Origin: Rhabdophis nuchalis
Taxonomy: Eukaryota > Chordata > Lepidosauria > Squamata > Natricidae
DNA length: 64,000 bases
Assembly (NCBI GenBank): GCA_039707465.1
Contig: CM077643.1
Coordinates: 40,389,605 to 40,453,604 of the forward strand
Reading direction: 5' to 3'
The number at the start of each line of letters is the position of its first letter. Positions within the stretch are counted from its first letter, which is position 1. Shown here piece after piece: positions 1-11,202 of this stretch. Both the position numbers and the translations under genes were made by a program. The notes under the pieces were generated by a model. That model worked only from the letters and a program-made list of their open reading frames with translations. It was not told the DNA's origin and made no database searches.

Positions 1-198
1 GAAAAATAGGAACCACCCTTGGTGGGAAAGTAACAGAGTTCTGTGCACCTTTGGCATTTAGTCATGCCAGCCACATGACTACAGAGATTGTCTTCAGACA
101 GCAATGGCTCTTTGGCTTTGAAATGGAGATGAGCACCACCCCCCAGAGTCAGGAATGATTAGCACATGTGTGCGTGGGAACCTTTACCTTTACCTTAC
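1..198 (+). mobile_element. Sauria-type SINE, 3' part
   Basis: This is the body and tail of a tRNA-derived SINE whose head lies outside the window. The tail reads agcacatgtgtgcgtggg followed by two ACCTTT units, the Bov-B-like end that a partner LINE would use for mobilisation. It matches the complete copy at 9534-9884 along its length. Confidence 0.85.
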
Positions 199-951
199 AA
201 CTAACTCCAGGTATGATGACAAGGACCTATCTAGCTTTCCCAAATTGACCAATAAATCAGATCCTTATGACTTCAAACCTTGTAACCTTCAACATCTATG
301 CAAATATTTGCTTTTTCATTGTTTGGTGTCCCTTTCTTCTAAAGCAAGAACTCAATAAAGTTTGCTTCTTCTTCTTCTTTTCAGTATTGGCCTCCTTCAC
401 ATTGAATCTATAATAAAATCTGATAAATAAACAATTCTGCTTTTCATGACACAAAATTAGGCCTACCTTTTATGTTTGACATCCTTCAAGCATCAGAAAG
501 AAGTCTGGTGAAGTCGCCCTGAGATTTATCCTTTCTTTTAGAAACTTGTCAATTTTGAATGATACAAACTGTTATTTACCTGGAAAGTAAATAATATTCT
601 TTGAAGATACTTTGTCCTGTGGCAATGCCCATCTGTAGACTGACCCAGGAAATTTCTTCTAATATAAGATTGGCAGTACCAGAGGAGGGTTCTCCCCTCT
701 AGTAAATACATATTCCTTTAAGCTGTTCTTTGCAATAATGCCAGCAATGATATAAATGTTAAGACTGCAAAAAATTGATCTGGCATCTTCAAGATAACCT
801 CACATTTCTATATAAATCTTATTTCTCTTGAGTTCTTGCCCTCAGCTAAGTTAAGGATTTTATACATTTTTTATATTTAGACTCAGAAGTAGCAGCACAT
901 TCCCAGAGAATACTGTAAAACTGCATTCTGTACAAGAAAATCAGAATGATA
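199..951. other. Unannotated AT-rich stretch
   Basis: No repeat family or gene was recognised. There is an AATAAA-type motif near 354 followed by a short TTC run (367-381). This could be the end of an old retroelement, but nothing else supports that. Confidence 0.5.
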
Positions 952-953
952 TA

Positions 954-1211
954 CCGTATTTATTCGAGTATAACGCGCAAAATTTTCTACCAAAAAAAGA
1001 AACCAAAGTTTGGGTGCGCGTTATAAACGAGGGCTGGGGTACGTTGTCAATAAATGATTTTTATCATGGCCGCACGTGTTCAACAATGTTTGTCACTTAC
1101 AATGCTTGGTCTGAGCCGAGAAAAAGTGAAACAAAATTTTATACCGATTTTTAATCGAAAATTAGGGGTGTGCGTTATACACGTGTGCGTGTTATACTCG
1201 AATAAATACGG
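954..1211. mobile_element. MITE with TA target site
   Basis: The two ends are inverted copies beginning CCGTATTTATTCGAGTATAA, and each is flanked by TA (952-953 and 1212-1213). The roughly 258-bp interior has no reading frame, so this is a non-autonomous DNA transposon. The ends resemble those of the element at 30962-31360. TA duplication points to a Tc1/mariner-type transposase, but the superfamily is an inference. Confidence 0.75.
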
Positions 1212-1325
1212 TAGATATTCAAACTGATTTCATTGTAGCCTAACCAAGCATCTGAATAAAATAAACTTTAATTTCCAAAATCTCAGATATTTCCACTGCA
1301 TATTGGGAAGACAGGCCAAAAAATA

Positions 1326-1856
1326 GGACAGGACAGAACAGAACAGAACAGAACAGAATAGAAGAACAGAGTTGGAAGGGACCTTGGAGGTCTTCTAGTC
1401 CAACCCCCTGCTTAACCAGGAAGCCCTACACTACTTCAGACAAATGGCTATCCAACATCTTCCTAAAAAATTCCAGTGATGGAACATTCACAACTTCTGG
1501 AGGCAAGTTGTTCCACTGATTAGTTGTTTTAACTGTCAAGAAAGTGTCAGATCTTGGAGTTTTCTTTCATTGGAGTTATTTCTTGGAACCCTGACAGAAA
1601 TTCTCCTTAGTTCTAAGTTGCTTCTCCACCTATTGTTTCTTGTCCTACCCTTAGGTGCTTTGGAGAATATTTTATTTATTTATTTTATTTATTCAATTTA
1701 TACCCCGCCCTTCTCCAAACGGACCCAGGGCGGCGCACAGGAAAATTAAAATACATACAAAACATCATATAAAATTTAAAAAACTAATTCAATAGAACCT
1801 GTGCTAAAACCAGAATAGCTTGACTCCCTCTTCTTTGTGGTAGCCCCCTGAGATAA
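1326..1856 (-). mobile_element. CR1 LINE 3' end, interrupted
   Basis: Read on the minus strand, this is the last part of CR1 ORF2 and the 3' end: the AAAGGTCCCTTCCAACTC-like block and an imperfect ACAGA/ATAGA tail at 1326-1362. The coding part has many substitutions and is not translatable. An L2 tail (1670-1811) splits it, and the CR1 resumes at 1812. Confidence 0.85.
1670..1811 (-). mobile_element. L2 LINE 3' tail nested in CR1
   Basis: The minus-strand L2 end is recognised by its ATTT-rich tail and the motif ccgcccttctccaaacgg. It is flanked by AGAATA on both sides (1664-1669 and 1812-1817), a 6-bp target-site duplication within the CR1 sequence. The L2 therefore inserted after the CR1. 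Confidence 0.8.
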
Positions 1857-2042
1857 AGGTCAAGGAGGAGGTGGAGAAAGAGAAGAAGGCTTGCAGTCCA
1901 TGTTTCATACAAGTCACTGTGATTCTTGGAGGCGTATACATTAATACCATTAGCATTATGCAAAGCTGTAGAAACAACCAGTTTGCTGGAGTGGCTAAAG
2001 AGCCAGGCTAAGTAACCAAGCTCATGAATTCTATATCTGTCT

Positions 2043-2186
2043 TGGCCACAAAGCCAACTGGGTGACCTTGGGCCACTTAGTCTCTCTTACCCCTAGGAAG
2101 AAGACAAGGGGAAACCACTTCTGAGAACTTGCCAAGGAAACTGCAGGGACTTGTCCAGGCAGTTGCCAGAAGTCAACATTGACTTG
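2043..2186 (+). mobile_element. Old MIR/CORE-like SINE fragment
   Basis: The run includes gtgaccttgggccactta, cctaggaagaagacaagg and aaactgcagggacttgtcc. This is the body of a widespread squamate SINE that also appears inverted at 59780-60005. Both ends are degraded. The family name is a recognition call, not searched. Confidence 0.55.
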
Positions 2187-4050
2187 TAGGCCATGAAGTG
2201 TTGTTCTCCTTCAGTGCTGCTTTCTGAAGAATTAAACCAAATTAATACCTTGCTTCACATTTCTCCAGTGGTTTCCTACAGCATTCCATAGAGGGGGGAA
2301 AAGGCTTTTGTGGAGGATGTCAGCATAATACAAAACGCCTCAAAGGGGTAAATTGCATTGTTGCTGTGTCTTGAAGAAGCAAGTAGAGTTTCTGTAGCAA
2401 GAACAATTGCAGCTGATTTACATAAACCCAGATTAGAAGCAATTTTCTTGACCACGGCTTACTGAATCTTAACATTGATTTAACATTGGAGGAATGTTCT
2501 TCTCCAAGGAATTCTCCAATCTGAATTTTTTCGACATTGTTTTGTTGTAATATTTAGTTATTTTCCTTCACTTTGTTATGGAGAATTGCCCAGTCACCAC
2601 ATAATGTAATCATCTCAGATTCAAAACCCAACATTCCTAATCTCCCAAATGCTTGGCTAGTAATTATCCCCAAAACTATATATTTTCTTGTTTTATTATT
2701 GTTAAATAATCAGTTGCATAATCAGTTATTGTTAAAGTGTTTTAGTTAAATATATGTATCCCAAGAGTCTCAAATGTGAACAATTCTTAAAAGGTTCAAT
2801 GTCAGGGTCTCCATTAGAAGATCTTCAGTATTGTTGTATGTAGGTGTTGATTAATTATAAACACTTGACCTTTAAGAAGTTGATATTGCTTGGTATCTTT
2901 CAATATAGGGAGACAGAGAATAATCCATTAATTTCATATTCCACCCTCACTTCTTTTCCCATTGTCTATGAACAGAGAACTTTGCAATGTAAAAGATTTG
3001 AAAGCAGGAAAACCAAACACTGGAGATTAAGTTCCTGAGTAAGATGAAAGATACATTTTAATGCAAATCACTATTGGCATATATATTTGTAAAAGAAGTA
3101 TTAAGGGTAATTGCATAGAAACATGAGTGTATTAGAGAAATTTGTGTTTCAATTGCTACTTATTGCAGAATAATATGCATTAAGAGAGTGGGTGGCATAT
3201 ACATTTTCTGTGTAAATTACACATACATGGCATGTATTGTAGAGACTGAATATTTTGTTCAAAATAGGCTGTCAACCCTGAAGCAAAACTGGCTGAGGGC
3301 ATCTTTGAGGTTTGAGAAGAAGGGACAGAGAGGAGGAAGACAAGATAGCTGGGGTATGTAGTCAAAACAAAAAGTGTTCCTGTGGGAACCAAGGACATTC
3401 CAACAGATGCTTGGGAGAGGAGGAGTGGAGTTACCAAGCAACTGGCAAGCACTTCTATTGGACAATGTGATTGATGACTGGGGGAAAGAGAAACTTTCAC
3501 TTTTTAATTAGGTGAAAACTGGGAGAACTTTCAAAGTCGGTTTTCACCAGTTGTGCCAATATGATGTATCCAATAAATTGCTGTTGGGCTTTTTTGAGGA
3601 ATATGCCTGCCTCAAAGTTTCTATGGATGCATTACTTGGAATGCTGACATAGGCCATTAGCAGAATGGGCTAATAACTGAAGCTGATTACACCAGTATCA
3701 ACTCAAAGTAGATTTATCTCTGTTTTCTTTTGGCTAAATATTCCAAGGCAGCTTTCCAAATTTACAGTTTGTGGGATTGTAATTCCTGTAATCTTGTCCC
3801 AGGTTTGGAGAAGATGATTGAAAATATCAGTTTGTCTGTTTTAGATAAAGGAAAAAGATGATTTTCAAAAATGGTGGTACAAAATTTGGAGTTGATTTAT
3901 AATCTCCAGGGCTTCCTCGCCTTTCCCCTTATAAAACAGTTATGTTGAAATGGTGTTTATCCATAATGCCATTGTGCCAATTTGTGTTTCTCTTTGGTCG
4001 AACAGTTTTACATAATTAAATTTTAATTTTAATGAAAATGCAGTGTCTGA
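2187..4050. other. Unannotated stretch
   Basis: Mostly AT-rich sequence without a recognisable gene or repeat. The segment 3420-3650 contains an AATAAA signal (about 3571) in a moderately GC-balanced block, as seen in LTRs. No boundaries or duplications could be found, so it is left unassigned. Confidence 0.45.
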
Positions 4051-4058
4051 TCCTAAAC

Positions 4059-4193
4059 CAGGGGTCCCCAACCTTTGCAACTTTAAGTCTGAAGGACTTC
4101 AGCTCCCAGACTTCTCCAGCCAGCAAAGCTGGCTGGAGAATTCTGGGAGTTGAAGTCCTTCAGACTTAAAGTTGCAAAGGTTGGGGACCCCTG
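4059..4193. mobile_element. Palindromic hAT MITE
   Basis: A 135-bp element that is nearly one perfect hairpin, with ends CAGGGGTCCCCAACCTTTG and its complement. It is flanked by a perfect 8-bp duplication, TCCTAAAC (4051-4058 and 4194-4201). An 8-bp duplication with CAGGGG-type ends is the signature of hAT transposons. It has no coding capacity. Confidence 0.93.
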
Positions 4194-4201
4194 TCCTAAA
4201 C

Positions 4202-5319
4202 AATATGTGAAATAGAGGTTATACTGTCTCTTCGCATGTCCTAGACTTTCATGCTTCCTTCATAAGCCATATATAAGAATGGGGGGAAAAATACATCACA
4301 ATGCTACAATGCACAATGTGACAATACAGTTCCTCGCCATTGCCTCCCTATAGCACTAATAGAAATAATGATGCTGCCCAGCTAATAGCTCAGAGGAAGC
4401 ATATTTTTTAAAGCCTAATGCTGATTTGAACAGTGATGCAGTGACTAGCCAAACATCACCCATATGGCATGTGTGCCTACAGAAGGACTGGAACATGAAG
4501 TTCCCTGCCTATGATAGAGCTCCTAAACCACTATCCGATGCTGCCTGTCTCTTTCCCAATAATGCCCAAATATGACTTGCTGACTTTAATGCTAGGAACA
4601 CAGCTAAATTCTGGTTAAAATCAGAACAAAGTACTTGCCAGGATTTCAAATCTAAATATTTTTTACATTATTCACATTTAAATGCATTTAAATCTAAATA
4701 ATTAGATCTAAATAATTTTTATCCAGTTGTGTTTCTGATGGTGCATATGTATGCACATCTTCATCCCAAAAGGAAGCTGAATTTAATATTTATGTCCTAC
4801 AGTACAATTAAGAGTCTGGAAAACATGGGGACAGTCACAAATTAGAAAGAGAGAACATCGGAGTATGACAATTCCACAAAGATAACTTTTTCATGTGTAT
4901 ATCAGTTGTGCAACTAAGTTCTCAACATATTTTTTTCTTTGCCACAAACTGATTATTATTTTAATTACTTCTTTAAAAATATATTTTTTTAAAAAATGTG
5001 ATCCCACTCTTCCATCCATCTGCTGAACACCTAATTTCCATAGCAGGGTCTTATGTTTAAGTATATCTTACCCATGTACTATGGCTGTATTGCCATTATC
5101 CTCCTCATCTTTTCTACTACCTTCTCTTACTGTTGTCATTACTATGATTAATACTTCATTATTTTATTCTCTTTTGTTATTATTCTAAAGCGTTACATGC
5201 CATCCAGAATCATAGTAGGGTAGTCTATAAATATTTCAAATAAATCATCATCATCAAGATTTAAACTATATAGTAAGCAATATTCTGCAGGTAGAAGCTA
5301 TCCACCCTATATGATTAAT
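4202..5319. other. Unannotated AT-rich stretch
   Basis: No gene or repeat recognised. It contains poly-A/T-rich blocks around 4690-4730 and 4970-5000. Confidence 0.5.
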
Positions 5320-5321
5320 CA

Positions 5322-5545
5322 ATTTGATTGATTGATTGATTGATTTTTATCCCACCTTTATTTTTTCATAAATAGTCAAGAACATACCTAATTCTCCTCC
5401 CTCCTCCTATTTTCCCCACAACAACCCTGTGGGGTAAGTTGAGCTGAGAGAGAGATACTTTCCCAAACTCACTTATATGGCTTTCATGACTAAAGTGGGA
5501 TTAGAACTCACAGTCGCCTAGTTTGTAGCCTAGTGCCTTAACCAC
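5322..5545 (-). mobile_element. tRNA-related SINE, inverted, with ATTG run
   Basis: An ATTG microsatellite (5322-5345) precedes atcccacctttatt, ccacaacaaccctgtggg and gccttaaccactactccc. On the minus strand this reads as a SINE with a tRNA-like head and a tail of the MIR/L2 kind. The ATTG run is probably its decayed tail. Confidence 0.6.
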
Positions 5546-5715
5546 TACTCCCTAATGGCTTTCTAGCAATCTAGTTAGGAGTGGATGCTTGAGACATTTC
5601 TTGTCTATGAAATTCTGGGGCAACATGTGACTTTGTTCCAGTACCCTCCCATGGAACAACTTTCATTGCTATCATCACCCAAATTCAAATAAGGGTTACC
5701 CTACTTTCTTTGTAG

Positions 5716-6070
5716 GGATGCAGTGGCTCAGTGGCTAAGATGCTGAGCTTGTCAATCAGAAGGTCAGCAGTTCAGTGGTTTGAATCCCTAGTGTCGCGTA
5801 ATGGAGTGAGCTCCTGTTACTTGTCCCAGCTTCTGCCAACCTAGCAGTTTGAAAGCATGTAAAAATGCAAGTAGAAAAATAGGAACCACCTTTGGAGGGA
5901 AGTAACAGTGTTCCGTGCACCTTCGGTGTTTAGTCACACCGGCCATGTGACCATGGAGACGTCTTTGGACAGCACTGGCTCTTTGGCTTTGAAATGGAGA
6001 TGAGCACTGCCTCCTAAAGTCTGGAATGACTAGCACATATGTGCAAGGAGAACCTTTACCTTTACTTTAA
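5716..6070 (+). mobile_element. Sauria-type SINE, full length
   Basis: The tRNA-like head is cagtggctcagtggctaaga with a B-box-like ggtttgaatcccta. A conserved central body follows, then the Bov-B-like tail ending in ACCTTTACCTTTA. Target-site duplications are not clear. Confidence 0.88.
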
Positions 6071-6075
6071 AAAAC

Positions 6076-7611
6076 AGTGAAACTAGTTTATCTGCACATT
6101 ATATGTTGTCCACTACAAAGTGGAATGGTTAAAAGCCAAATGAAAGGGATTAAAAACTAGATATGGGGCAGCTGACATTATAATGCAACTACACATCGTA
6201 AGTGTTCTTGACCCAAATGCCCCTTCACATTTCTATTTTGCCTTAACAATAATCAAGCATGCTTGCCTCAAGAGCAATTTTCAAAATTGCCTTTTAAAAG
6301 AGATGAAGCAAATGAATCTTTTACTTAGCAGAATATATTGTTTTATTTCTTCATTGTTAATAAAGACAGCAAACCTGATTATTTCATTCTGAAGAATATG
6401 TTCCAGTTAAGGATGCAAGGACTAACTATGCTGGCACCGTTATAGGGATTATAAATCTCCAAGATAGGCAGTCAGTATTCTAAATGACATCGGTTCACCA
6501 GGTATGCAGCCCTTTGGTTTATACAGTGCATTGCCTTCCCAAATCTCAAGCAGGAATTTGACTGAATTTTTTATATTTCTCTCTCACATACCCTGTAAAT
6601 GAATGGCTTTAGATGTGCTGCTAATGTTGCCATATTCATTTATTGATTAAAAGCAGCACCATGTGTTCAAATGAAATGAGAGAGAAGCACTATAGAATCT
6701 GTATGATGCACTAATTAAAGCTTCGAGGTGCCAGTATTGCTTTGAACACAAGGTGGGTGAGCATCTAAAAACTCAAAATGAAATCCACTCAACTGAAGGA
6801 ACATCCACCCATGAATACAAGCTAGTCCATTTTCTTTATTTTGTGCTTTCCTGAAGCCAAGTTCCCATTCTTCTTCACCTTCTAAAAGATGAAGATTTAC
6901 CAAATATGGGTAGAATTGAGATGTTATAATGTTTGTTTATTGTTTGAACAAGTCTATATTTTTAACAAAAAAAACCCAAGAACACTTATTTTACAGTATA
7001 AGCACCATTGCTTGGAGAGAATACAAGAAGTCAAATCTATTCATAGGTACAAGTTGTTTTTCTCTGCTCCTCTTAATCCTTAATCCTGTGCTCAGGGGCA
7101 TTACTTTGAAAACAGCATAGAAGGATTTTTTCACTATTTATCTATAAGATATTCTTTATGTAAAAATGTGCATTAGTCACTGTTTCACCATTATGAGTGA
7201 AGGAACTCTTTTATGTAGGAAATTCTGTGGAATTCCTTCAGAAACTATTTTGAACAAAGTCAAAATCAGCAAAATTGATGCATGAGAAATCCAAACCTCC
7301 ATTTTCTGGGTGCTAAATCTTTAAGGATTTGAGGATGTCTATAAGCAAATCTACCTGAGAACCATCAATTCTAAAATATATGGGTAAACTAGAGGACCAC
7401 GCATATTTTTGTCCCTGGGAAGTAGTTGATAAAAGGATACTGATGACTGTGTGACCAACCAGAGTAAAATAACAGAGGTGGTGCCATTTTCAGATCAACT
7501 ATTTTTATTCTACCATTTCCAGGAGAACAGAAGCTCACAATTAATAGAGGGCCTAAAAAGGTTATACTAACTGTTGTAAAGTATAGTTAACTTATTTGAT
7601 TCAGTACCTTG
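6076..7611. other. Unannotated AT-rich stretch
   Basis: No repeat or coding exon recognised on either strand. Short frames here have no recognisable protein features. Confidence 0.5.
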
Positions 7612-8047
7612 GACAGTTCTTTAAAAGCTTCTGCTCACGGCCGATTCGCTCCCACAGAGAGGGACTTCTCCGGGTGCCGGCCACTAGACTATGTCAGCGG
7701 GCGACGCCCAGGGGAAGGGCCTTCTCTGTGGCGGGCCCAGCCCTCTGGAACGACCTTCCCCCCGATATTAGAACAACTACGGACCTCCGCTCCTTCCGTC
7801 AAAAACTTAAAACATACTTTTTCTGCTTGGCCGGCCTAGATTAGTCTCTACCTTTAGGGCGTTAGGGAATGTTAATTTTAATGTGGGGATTTTAGTGCAG
7901 GGACAATCAAATTTAATTCGTTTTTATTCATTGTATTTATTTTTGTATGTATATTTTACAGTATTTTAATTTTTCCCTGTGCACCGCTCCGAGTCCCCTT
8001 GGGGAGAGGATGCGGTATACAAAATAAATTTATTATTATTATTATTT
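7612..8047 (+). pseudogene. L2-group LINE, 5'-truncated 3' end
   Basis: The first roughly 230 bases encode the last ORF2 residues of an L2-type LINE, with motifs RSHREGLLRVPA and GRAFSVAGPALWNDLPPD, and stop near 7842. The 3' UTR ends with ccgagtccccttggggagag and an ATT-rich tail. Everything upstream was lost, as expected for incomplete reverse transcription. This is a dead copy. Confidence 0.85.
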
Positions 8048-8469
8048 TATTAGTGGCTGCAGAAATGATCAAAAATAGTTAGTGACATTTCTGTCATCTA
8101 GGTAAGTTTCTGTCTGCCTGCTGAGGTATGGATCTGATTGGAAAATATTTTTATATCCAAGAATCACTGTAATTGTTGGCTTCACAGCTGCAATTTTGTG
8201 TTGAACCATTTGCGTATATGGTCATTTCTTCACACAGAGAGACATTCACGCCTCTTCTCCCTTGTGTGTCTTTTTCAAAGAATGTTGAACATGATCACTG
8301 GGAATAAGAGGGCGAAAAATAGGCTTTCTTCACCATTACATGGACTTACTCATCCATGCAGATCATTTAATCAGCTGACTGGTGGCCACCAGATTGCTTG
8401 GTTGCCTTCCATTATGAGCAGCATAAACTCATGATTTTTTCTTCCTACTATCAATCTGGTCATACTGTA
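8048..8469. other. Spacer between two L2 fragments
   Basis: No repeat or gene recognised. The sequence separates two same-strand L2 3' ends that differ in their UTRs, so they are separate insertions and not one broken element. Confidence 0.5.
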
Positions 8470-9342
8470 TGTATACTGGCCATTGGTGGTGAAACACTGG
8501 CCCCCGTGGAGAGGGCGCGCAATTTGGGTGTCCTCCTGGATTCCCGGCTGTCTATGGAAGATCATGTGGCAGCCATGGCCAGGGGGGGGCGTTTCATGAG
8601 GTACGCCTGATGCGCCAATTGCGCCCCTTACTGGACCGGGGTGCCTTACGCACAGTCACTCAAGCACTCGTCACCTCTCGACTCGACTACTGTAATGCTC
8701 TCTACATGGGGCTTCCCTTGAGGTGCACCTGAAAGCTGCAGCTAGTCCAGAATGCAGCCGCACGGGTGATTACGGGAGCGCCTAGACACTCCCACATAAC
8801 ACCTATCCTGCGCGAGCTGCACTGGCTTCCTGTGGTCTTTCGGGTGCGCTTCAAGGTTTTAACGACCATCTTCAAAGCGCTCCATGGCTCGGGGCCTAGT
8901 TACATGCAAGACTGCCTCCTGCCCCATACATCCCTCAGACCGATACGCTCCCACAGAGAGGGCCTCCTCAGGGTGCCGTCGGCTGGACAATGCCAACTGG
9001 CGACACCCAGGGGAAGAGCCTTCTCTGTGGCGGGGCCAGCCGTCTGGAACAACTTACCCCCTGAACTCCACACCATCTCCGACCTCCGCCTCTTCCGCAA
9101 GTGTCTGAAGACACATTTATTCCATCTAGCCGGCCTAGCGTAACCTCCATTACTGGCTATTGGACAGTTTTAAATTTGGGATTTTTTAATTCGGTTTTTA
9201 GCGCAGGGTTTCATTGGAATAAGTTTTTTAAATTTTATATGTTTTGAATGTATTTTAACGTTCCTGTGCGCCGCCCTGGGTCCGTTTGGAGAAGGGCGGG
9301 GTATAAATTTAATAAAATAAATAATTAATAAATAATAATAAT
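8470..9342 (+). pseudogene. L2-group LINE, 5'-truncated ORF2 C-terminus and 3' end
   Basis: The reading begins inside the reverse transcriptase C-terminal region (LAIGGETLAPVERARNLGVL). It shifts frame after the ARGG residues near 8590. It then continues with ITGAPRHSHITPILRELHWL to a stop at 9143. The 3' end carries gccctgggtccgtttggag, ggggtataaatttaataa and an AATA-rich tail. It resembles the two long L2 copies in this window and is inactive by truncation and frameshift. Confidence 0.88.
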
Positions 9343-9533
9343 GTCCCATGGGACAAGTGGACAAGAATATCTCAAATGCTACAAACTACAGATTATTCTT
9401 TTCATAGACAAGAGAATGTATGCAATTCCTAGATTGCAGTTTGTGCGCTTTCAGATTAGATACTTTTTTTGTGAAAGCCAAAGCGATCGTTTTTAAATGT
9501 ATTGTGAGTTTGTTGATTACTATTAACAAATAG

Positions 9534-9884
9534 GATGCGATGGCTCAGTGGCTAAGACACTGAGCTTGTTGATCAGAAAGGTCAGCGATTCCGTGGTTTG
9601 AATCGCTAGCACCGTGTAACGGAGTGAACTCCTGTTACTTGTCCCAGTTTCTGCCAACCTAGCAGTTTGAAAGCACTTAAAAATGCAAGTAGAAAAATAG
9701 GGACCACCTTTGGTGGGAAGTTAACCATGTTCCGTGCACCTTTGGTGTTTAGTCATGCCGGCCACATGACCATGGCGACGTCTTCAGACAGCACTGGCTG
9801 TTTGGCTATGAAATGGAGATGAGCACCACCCCCTAGAGTTGGGAATGACTAGCACATATGTGCAAGGGGAACCTTTACCTTATC
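9534..9884 (+). mobile_element. Sauria-type SINE with target-site duplication
   Basis: A complete copy: tRNA-like head with box-A- and box-B-like blocks, central body, and Bov-B-like tail ending in ACCTTTACCTTAT. AACAAATAG occurs on both sides (9525-9533 and 9885-9893), a 9-bp duplication that sets the element limits. Confidence 0.93.
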
Positions 9885-9893
9885 AACAAATAG

Positions 9894-10856
9894 TTGAATA
9901 GCAACTCTGCTATTTTGTTGTAGGTGTTGTTGCTATTGCTATACATGTGGACTTAGCATTTAAAAGTCACCCCTGGGGAAACCACAAAGGAATAGTCAAT
10001 GAAAGCGGAATATACAACTATTTCAATTGTATATATTGGTGGGACCTGTTTTAGCAACTGTGCAGTATAAGAAGTCTTATTATTTTCTTTCCATTTCCTT
10101 TGGCATAATTGAGTTGGTAGCATGAAGAAATTAAACCTGTGCATTAACATTTATTCCTGTACAGTGCAGCTGGACTAAAACCCTGGAGAACTGCTTTTAA
10201 TCTCCCTTTTCCTAGAAGTGAATAATTTATCACTCATGTTTTCAGTGTGAAATCCCCAGATTTCCTGCAGAAGCAACAGTGGGAACAACATTGTGTTCAT
10301 ACGGTAAATCAAATCCAGGCAAATAAAACACAATTCCTGTATTAATGTAACATTCTGCACCGGATTTATAAACCAAATTATGGTTTAACATGACTTACAT
10401 TTGAAAAACTGCTAAGAAAGGCAATCCTTTAGCAATGTGAGCCACAAATGATCCATTCTAGTGGTAGCCTATATTGTATCAACATATCCATAACCAGGAT
10501 TAGCTCACACTGTTTTTCAGAAGTTTCTCAATTTCTAAAGCAAGGCCCAGATAGGTTGCAATGGTAGGGAGGATTCTTGCAGAATACCATTTAGACTACT
10601 CTTTAGTGGGAGCAATAGCAAAGGCAGCATTCCTCAGCTTTAGAGAGAGTCTGAAGAAAGTTTCCTTTCCTCTGAAAGAGAGACTGTTAGAGTTTGCAGC
10701 AATCCAACCAGTACACAAGTAAAGAATTCAGCAGGGTTCATTTATAAAAGAAACTTCTTTATATACAGTAATGTAAAGCATGATGCATGTATACAACACC
10801 CATGCAGCAAAAGCCAGAACCAGAAATCACAGAATCAATATAATAGAAGCAATAAT
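9894..10856. other. Unannotated stretch
   Basis: No gene or repeat recognised up to the GT microsatellite at 10857. Confidence 0.5.
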
Positions 10857-11150
10857 GTGTGTGTGTGTGTGTGTGTGTGTTACGTTTGTGCTGATAAATA
10901 AATAAAGGGAGACTAGTATAGATCTGTTTCAAGTTATTTAACAAAAACAACGAAAAAATAGCTTTCTGCCTGGATGGCTCCTAGGGTAAGCCAAAAGACA
11001 GAAAAGGGAAGCAGTTCTGCTCCCTCCTATATTTGGGGCATACCAGGGTGTTGTAACACTATAGTTTTTGTTAAATAACTTGAAACAGATCTATACTAGT
11101 CTTCCTTTATTTATTTATCAGCACATATGTAACACACACACACACACATA
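10857..11150. repeat. Long inverted repeat with GT/CA outer ends
   Basis: The arm at 10857-10948 (GT run, then ctgataaataaataaaggga, then agatctgtttcaagtta) is repeated inverted at 11064-11150, where the outer end is a CA run. The spacer is about 115 bp. A third, single copy of the arm lies at 12316-12372. Part of the spacer (gggaagcagttctgctccct) also recurs at 12733-12752. It could form a large hairpin. Family unknown. Confidence 0.75.
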
Positions 11151-11202
11151 TATATACATACATAAATACATACATATATTCATAGATTTTCATGGGTGTA
11201 GG

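Noticed and set aside
9541..9612. tRNA gene
   Set aside because: It is the tRNA-like head of a Sauria SINE, repeated six times with the same body and no CCA-compatible fold end. The cloverleaf was not complete by eye.
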